This document shows positions 12,901-21,900 of a stretch of 64,000 nt of DNA, in pieces (within the stretch, counting starts at the first letter, position 1; each line of letters opens with the position of its first letter). The position numbers were made by a program, and so were the translations under genes. A model generated the notes under the pieces. The model had not been told where the DNA came from, did no database searches, and saw only the letters and a list, made by a program, of their open reading frames with translations. Source of the DNA: Siphonodentalium dalli (Eukaryota > Mollusca > Scaphopoda > Gadilida > Siphonodentaliidae). Where the stretch lies: assembly GCA_032622095.1 (NCBI GenBank), contig CP136061.1, forward strand, positions 218,888,373-218,952,372, in the 5' to 3' direction.

Positions 12901-15900
12901 TATTTTAAACAAATCCAATTTCGATTTTTACTTCCATATACATAAACATTATTACAACCAAAGTTTATCCAGTGTGACTGATCGAATTGGAATACAATTC
13001 CGTTTAGTCGATATTAGTTCCTGATGTCATGCTCAACCATCTGTATGCCCAGTACATATCAAGGTTCTCAACAAAATGCGTTAATGTGGGCAATGCTCAC
13101 ATACTCGGGTAAACTGTTCCATTCCAAACATACTCATTGTGCGAATGAGAACATACATTCTTTTATTTTTGTTCAATTTGAAGTTTATATGCATGCCCTC
13201 AGGTTGCCTTGTAATTGGATTGTCTGAAGAATTGTGTTGAGTCTATATTGTATATGCCACATATAACTTTGTATGCTTCTATCATATCATATCATCTCTC
13301 AGTAATCAATATTTCATGGTGTGTAAATTTTGTATCAAGAGTCTGCACATGAACTTTCTCAGACTAGGGAGCTGAACCTTCTCCAGTTTGTGACTAAGTC
13401 CAACAGAATATGGTTTCCACACAATACCACAATACTACATTGTAGATTGAACCATTGTGGTGTACAGTTTCTTGAAAACAGTTGAATCGATGTCGGAAAA
13501 TGTTCTGCTTATCACTCCTGTCTGATTCGCTTTAGCTTCAACTGAGTTGTTATCAATTATAACACCCAAATCGCAATCATTCTCAGAGACTCAGATGATG
13601 CATAGTTTACATTTTCTGGCAAGTCGTTAATGAAGATAAAAAATAAAGTTGGTCCAATAACACTTCCTTGTGGTTCTCTGCCACAAGGTTCAGGAATATT
13701 AACCCGATTCATTTTCGAGTCATTAGACTTGTACTCGTAATAAATGACTGTACATGTACATTTTGTATATAATCATTGTGGAACAGGTTTAGAAAACAAC
13801 ACACAAAATCTTTGAAACTGATGCTGACAAACTCAGACAAGATTAAATACTAATGTTTCTTGTGCACCATCTTGGACTGGAACCACCTGGACAACGACAC
13901 TGTCCATGCCACAGACGTCAACACCTTCAAACAGAGTGACACTCACAAAGAGTGTTAAAAGTACTCTCACTGTTCTATAAAAGCCAAATTGAATACTTGG
14001 ATGTTATGTTTACATATACAGATTTCTAAAGTACCTGGGATATTAAAGCTTTGAAATAGGTGCTCAGGATTTCTGAGACGTTGATCTGGCATTAGGCTAC
14101 TACGGATGATATCTAAACCTCTACCTTGATGAGGTTGGGCACATATCATACATGTATGCAATATGAGCTGAAAGAGCTTATTCATGGTAACATAGGTAAA
14201 TTAAACCAATTTCTTCGTGTGATTTCTATGTCTTTTGTGAGTTGAATGCATATTGCAAAAAAGTACACAAAAAAGCATGTCACATTAATCTGTAGTAATC
14301 ACCTTTTACTCAGCTACTCATAACAGTTTCAGTAACTTTTTTGTACTACTTGTATATTCCTAACATTTAATATGCAATAGCAAGCATATCTCAAAATACA
14401 TGTATATCATGAATCTCTACTCTGACTGCCCATAGAGATCATATTCCCAGTCCTTCCCAGGAGACGGGAGCAATTGCTCTCGCATCCGTATGCACTCACA
14501 ATTTTTAATTCACAGGTGCTAAAATTTGCACTCGTCCCTCTTGTCAAAATGTTCATTGTCACTGTAACCGTTGATTCAATATTTAACTTTTTGAAGGTAT
14601 ATTTAGAACCTTTCCCATCTCAGTTAAATTATGGGCATGTGAAAGTTTAACTGGACATAGGTCTATCCCAAAATGACATTTTGTTTGAGAAAAACCCAAC
14701 TTACAATTATATTATGGGCCCAATTACACCCGTCATCTGAATTGCGAGAGCAAATAAGTGCTCTCGCTGTGTTTTCCTCATGGGAAGGACTGTATTCCAG
14801 TAATTCCACCAGTTCAAAATCTGGGAACTTTTTGAAGTTCTCTCTGGGAACTGCATAACATCTGCAAAATAACTCACGCGATATATTTCTTTGTTAATAC
14901 CTGTTCCTTAATGCATTCACAGTGTCTGGAGGTCACAGCTTGATATTACATAATTTAGGTAGCTTTTGAGAGCTGATTTCATGATAAACATTGATTGATT
15001 ACCCATGAAAAAATTATATGATCATAAGCGACACAACCCTTGAAATAATGTTCTCTTTCATTACAGATCAAGCATATGATTGCTTTTATTGATCAAGAAG
15101 CAAATGAGAAGGTTGAAGAAATTGATGCAAAAGTAAGTTTTTATATTAATTCCACTGCGCAACTCTCAAGTAAAATAATTATGCAGAGTGGAACACAAAA
15201 CCTAACAGGTCAGGGCGACAGTGGTTCGGCCTTTCGCTAGAAATTTTGTGTTTTTTTCACTGAATAGTAGCCATTTCCTTACACCTTTTGTGCTAATTCT
15301 CAATGCATGTTATGGTTGCGATGAATGCAACTGGTATGAATTCCATCTATACATATTTTGGACATGTTCAGTATAATTGTGAAAGGTAGCTAGTACACGT
15401 TATGTTGTTGCTTGTGCGGGCTTGTTAGAAATTTCTTTGCTCAGCATTCTGGCTTTCTTTAATATTAGATCATTTAAATTATAGTATGCGGCACTTTGAT
15501 GGTACACCAAACTTACATTGTATTTCCAGCACGTTGATTTCAAAGGGTTAATTGTAATATTTTGTTCTCAGTTGAAACGCTTTTGAAAGTCAGTAATCTG
15601 TCTAACCATCAACCTTCCTTAACAGGATTTTTGGGAATAAAGTATTGATTGACTACAAGTATGTCACAAAACAGATCTTTGGCGAGGGGAATGAGTCCAG
15701 TCTACGGACTTGCCATACTAATGGAAGCCCTGTCTAAACTATACATGTTGTGTATGTACCAGTAACAAATATTTACTTTGATGATTTCTTTACTAATTTC
15801 TCTAGGCCGAGGAAGAGTTTAACATTGAAAAGGGTCGACTGGTTCAGCAACAGAGAGTGAAGATAATGGAATTCTATGAGCGAAGAGAGAAACAAGTCGA

Positions 15901-18900
15901 ACTTCAAAAGAAGATGTATGTATTGGGCACAACACGGGGGATATAATCAGAAAATCAGCTGCTAATCAATAATAGCTTTTATTGAGTTAAGGCTATTTTT
16001 TTATTTTTAGATTTGATTATTTATGCTTTGGTGAGGTCTGTGTCCAGACGCGAGACTATTAGTATGATAACTCAAACAAACATTAACCAATTTAATTGAC
16101 ATTTGGTATATGGGTCTGCAACAATACCTAGCTCAAGTTTGAAAACCAGGTTTGTCAATATTTTATACAAGAGTTATGGGCCTTAGTTTGTCTTCTTTTA
16201 GTGCATTCTATTATTTGCGACCATCAGCTTGTTAACTCAAACAAAGGTCAACTGTTTTAATTGATATATTGTAACAATATCTAGCTCAAGTTCGAAAATC
16301 AGGTTTGTCCAAACTTATTCGAGTGTTATGACCTTAGTTTGACCTTTTTTAGCACGATAACTCAAATAATAATCAGAGAGAGCTTTCCGATGAATGGCAA
16401 CAAGCCATATTTCCGACTAAATCCTGAATAATTACCCATAATTCTGCTGTGGATTAGGAGTCGATTATTTAGGGCATTACTGTAGTTTTATCTATTTTTT
16501 TTACAATATTGAGGAACAAGTTGTAGGAGGGGTTCGTAATCCAAGCTATTAAATTGTTGTTGTCTAATTGGTATAGTTTACTCCATCACTCTTAATTAGT
16601 CTCAGTGTCAACTTCACCGCAAAGTAGGGTCAACTTGTATTCAACAAGTGAAAGAATCTGTAAACAGTTTAAGACAATCACTTCATAATGACCGTGAAGA
16701 GCTTGGCTGAATTAATTGAACACTTTTTATCAGAAATTTATCCAATTACATGGGCTGTTTTAAATACATTTCTTTATTCCTTATTGATTCCTTGTTTGAA
16801 ATAAGCCTTGTGTTTGTATTTCAGCCAAAGTTCTAATATGCAGAATCAAGCCAGACTCAGAGTATTAAAAGCAATAGAAGACCACTGTAAGGTAAACTTG
16901 TTTATATCCTCAAATAAAATGATCTTCTTGCATTTAGCCGCCATGCTTTAAAGACACACACATCGCTTGTATCATGTACGTCTGAACACCTGAGTATTAT
17001 GTATCAGTGGTAAGAGTATTACAAATCAGTCACCAATTTGAATTCTATTCTTGCTTGATGAAAATGAAACATTCTGAATTCCTTCAACAGATTTGACTGA
17101 TTTCAACCAAAATTCAACAGTTAAACAAAACTGATAGTTGTCTATTATGCACTTGGATGTCTTGTCCCATTGCTTATTTCAATATCATAAGAAAACATTG
17201 AATTATTTTTACTATCGATAAAATCAGAGTGGTTTGGAACTGTAGTTTTTCTATATCATAAAAAGCCGGACCCTTTCTTTTCTGTAATTTACTATGTTGG
17301 ATATTTCCATTGCCATTTTTTTATATCTAAATTCTATTTTGCTCTCTCTTGTTCACTTTATATCCACATGCCCAAACTCTTCATAATTACACAAACTGGT
17401 CACACTGTCAGTGGCCAAATTGATCAATGGCCAGATCTTTGTTGAAACTGGCCGAAGAAAATTACATTTGTTTGGCCATTAAGTTTCAAGCGTATGAAAT
17501 CACCAGATCACTCTAAAACCTTTACACTAATTAATAGTTAATGAGTAGTTGCTCGCCCGCATATGTTTGGATAATTAACCAGAATTAGCCCATATTTATC
17601 AGGGCTGAGATTCGCGAATCAATTCTCAAATCAAATATATACATGAGCCAAACCTTGGTAAACAATACCAGTTTTGTTAACATAGGAAATTTAGTATTCA
17701 AAGCCAAGGGATAAGGGCCAGTTCAGCAGTATTACTATGAGTCTTGGGGAAAAATTGGGTATTCTAATTAGTTAGATATGAAATTGAGAATAAGTGTCAG
17801 CACACACGATCCCTATTGTCCCCCTTTAATCCTGCTGCAGGATAAATTGGGGACAATCGGGACCGTGTGCGCCTAACAATCAAGCCGTTTTTGTCGGATC
17901 CGATTTAATCGCAAGGATCAAGAACTGAGTTTGATTTCATCAGGAGAATCTGGCTAGTGGCGATGGCAATGCGCGTGTTTTGATTGTCACATGACCAAAG
18001 CCTCATTCAAAATGTTGGAATAGTTAGTGGCAACTGCTATTCAAAATTAAAGTCAAGAAGTCTGGTCGATCGACAAGGAACAACAGCTGGGACCCATGGG
18101 CAGAAAATGAGTGCCTGAATAATAAACGCAACAAGAGGGCGGCAGTTGTGGAAAGATCTATTACGCCAATTTATGGCTATTGCTTGTAACCTCAATTTTT
18201 TATAATTATTATTATTTAATTTATTATTAATAAATATTAGTCTTTAGAAATACATATTAATATAAACCACCATGACTAGCTATAGTATCTGGTTAGATAG
18301 GCTGACCACACCAGTTGGCTATATAGACTAATGTGACCACAGCATGATTATATGACCGGAGTGAAAATCTGACTCGTGTGCGCTGACCAGCCAATTTTAT
18401 TGGGGGTGATTTATCCAGCAGCCGGATTTAACCGGGTACAATCGGGACCGTGTGCGCCAACACTAAGGCATCTTCAACCTCATGTTCATCGAATCACCAA
18501 CCCGATTCGTGAATCGAATCAAATCTAATCTCGAAGCTTCACAGGACCCTAGGCTGCCTGTCAGAAATGATCTTTCTCTTGCAATTTTTATCACAGCCAT
18601 GTTCTGTAATGCCCAATGAACAAGCCACATTTCCGACTAAATTTTGCTGTGGTTAAAGGGTCATATACTGCTGTAGGTATTGTGTGGATATTTTATGTCA
18701 TAATCATTGCTCAAATGACATACAAAACGTCTCAATTACCTCCCTTGAAATTGTGCCATCAACCAAACATGGTTCTTGAAAGTAAAACAAATTTGGTGGC
18801 ATATTCTTTACATTTAACATAAATTTACCTCCAAACATTATAATTGTAACATGCCTCAGACTATTGTACATGTTTTTATAATCAGCACAGGTATGGTTTC

Positions 18901-21900
18901 CTAAGAGCCTAATAGATAACTGTTTTCTTTCCAGGATGTTTTAGAAGAAGCTCGAAGGCGGTTAGGTCAGATTACCCTTGAAAGAGAAAAATATAAACAA
19001 GTATTAGAAGGTCTCATTGCTCAGGTAAATTATTTTTAATATTTACATATACCTAATATTGCTTCTGCTTTTTCCCATAGCCATGCCCCCTGTGTCAGTG
19101 TACTCATAAAATTAAAACCGCACCACTAAAATTCCGGCAAATAAAGTGGTCACCTGAGATCACCAGGCATGATGGACTGATGATAAATCTTGCTTGGCTC
19201 AGTCCCAGAGAGAATCTTTTATTGGGCTAGCTTGTATTAATAGATGGCTAAATTGACAGTAGATTCATTTCTTTGATTTCATTGATGTTAAGTAAGCTTA
19301 ATCATGGTATTAAAAGAAATTAACCCCAACTTCATTTTCTATAGTAATTTAAAAAAAAGCTGACACTCTTACAATTCATTCAAAAGATTTTTCAATAAAA
19401 GGTAGTTTGGCAGAGGAACTATGTCATTTCGCGTATGAAAAAGCTCACCACACCTGTATAGTTGACATAGTTGTGCCTCACTGCGGAATATTACATCATC
19501 AACAAGTCAATGGGTTAATGGCAATTGAATATGGCCAAAAATGTATGTGGAGAATAACACACGAAAGACATAACGAGAAAGCAAGAAAATGATATGTCGT
19601 CACATTTAGGAATGAGCATAAGATCGCTTTTAAGTGAAACACACGGTTAACATAATCTCTGAAACCACATAACAATGTTCAATGAAGTGTCGATGCTACC
19701 AGTTCAGTTTGACACTGAATTTCATATCATCACAAACCAATAATAAAATAGTTTTGTTTCGATTAGAAAATCAAGTTGCCATGTTTTCACTTTCACATTA
19801 CCATTATTTGTGTATAACCTAGTGACAGTGGTATTATATTTTATCGATCATTGAATGAAGAAAAGTTGGTGGTTGTTCGATATTCTGTGCACTTCAAAGT
19901 GAAGATGGAATTTACAAGAAAGATGTCACTGATAAAATGACCGTTACATTGCATTTTATGGTTAATTTTGCCATCATTAAAATGGGGATAACAATATAGT
20001 TTTCTGTAATTTAAATAGAAAAAATTCTTTGCTTTGTCGGATTGCGGAAGAAAATAGTTCTGTCCTTTAAGAGTTGCATGATACAGATTAGGAAATCCAC
20101 ACTGGTTTCTGATAATCCAGAAAACTTCACCAAAAAGTGCCATATTTTGCTAAAAAAAACGCAGTCATATATTTATCAAATTGTTATCCCTGAATTTTCA
20201 TCTGATTAAGCATCAACATTTCTGATTTTTTTCCCTGATGTTTTTCAGGGTTTCTATCTGCTATTGGAACCAGCTGTAACTATTCGATGTAGACAACAAG
20301 ATCTTGATTTAGTCAGGGTTAGTGTTAATCATTATCTATTGACTTCTGTGTACCCTGTAAATTGATAAGACCTCTATCTGATATGTGTACAATCTAGTGT
20401 ACAATCACATGTTTGGACATATCAATTGACATAAAAAGTTTGTTATTTGTTGATACTGGACCTGCATATCACATGACTATGTTGCCATCAGTTACAATTG
20501 CCAGAAGGTGGCTATCTCAGCCTCCATAATTTAATATTTACACTCGTACTTGCATTCACACTGTGGATCTTGAATAGATGACGTTGGTTGATAAAATTAT
20601 GTCATGTGACTTCGATTGCAGGCCCCAACTTGTTTTCATTTTGTATGGAGGCAACTTGCAACACGATACTAGAATATCGTTCCGAACTGGTGCTAAACAA
20701 TATTTTAACTCTTTCAGTGTCAAGTCCGATTTTTGTATCAACTCATATTTCCTTGATCATTTTTCAAATTTATTGATTATAATAATGTGATACATTGATG
20801 GAAAGAGCTCTATGAGCTTTTTCCATCAATGTATCACATTATTATAATCAATAAATTTGAAAAATGATCAAGGAAATATGGGTTGATACACAAATCGGAC
20901 TTGGCACTGAAAGGGTTAATCTTCAAGTTGAGTGTAAATATAAATTATGGATGTTGATTTTGTTGCGTTCCATGGAGTATGGATGCAAGATGGTCTCACA
21001 TTTTTATATGTGGAATGCTTTCACGTCCACACAAAATGTCAGACCAACTTGCAACCATACTCAATGGAATGCACACAAATCAACATCCATTTCTTAAGTT
21101 ATATTATATACTTGCAACCATACTCAATGGAACGCACACAAATCAACATCCATTTCTTAAGTTATAATATATGTTAGCTGCATTTATTAATAGAGCTGCT
21201 GACGCTGTTGTGTCATTCAATATAGTGAATATTACAGATAATTGTTATTTCTCTATTACCAGTTCTGTATATGACAAATTGATTCCGATAAATATGTAAT
21301 TGAATTGTGTCTCAAAATAATACAAGAATTATTACTCATATTTCTGTTTACAGCAAGCTGCCGATGCAGCAATAAAAAGATACAAGGCAGCAACAAAGGG
21401 CAAGGATATCAAAGTGACAATAGACACAGAAATATTCCTCAGCAGTGGAGTGTAAGTACACAAAACGGTGACTGGATGCAATAATATTAACCCTTTCATG
21501 ATGGGAGCTTCCTAAAATATTATGAAAACCCTGTGGCAATGCATTCTCTTATATATGTGAGTCTCCCATAGGGAGCCTCGCATATATAAGAGAAATCATT
21601 GGACTAACAAGATTTACCTTGACCTTGTAAGCCAGTGCATTCTCTTATGTATGTGATGCTCCCTATGGGAGACTTGCATATATAACAGTAAGGCACTGGC
21701 ACAGGATCTTTAATGCTACACCAATGCAGCTCCCATCATTATATGGTTAAGAGTTATACTGGGTATACTGTTCATGATATTTCAAACTGTCTTGACTCAT
21801 ATCTTGTATTCCTATTTACCACTAGTTTCAAGAATGTGTACTTTTATAAATTTTCAAGTTTCTGTGATGTTCTTGTGGCAGTTTTAAGTTATATTTTATA

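Larger units (their letters stand above)
16892..18934. other. intron 4 of the V-ATPase E gene
   Basis: Apart from the repeats listed at 17795-18462 and 18612-18675, this is AT-rich with no recognisable gene. Confidence 0.45.
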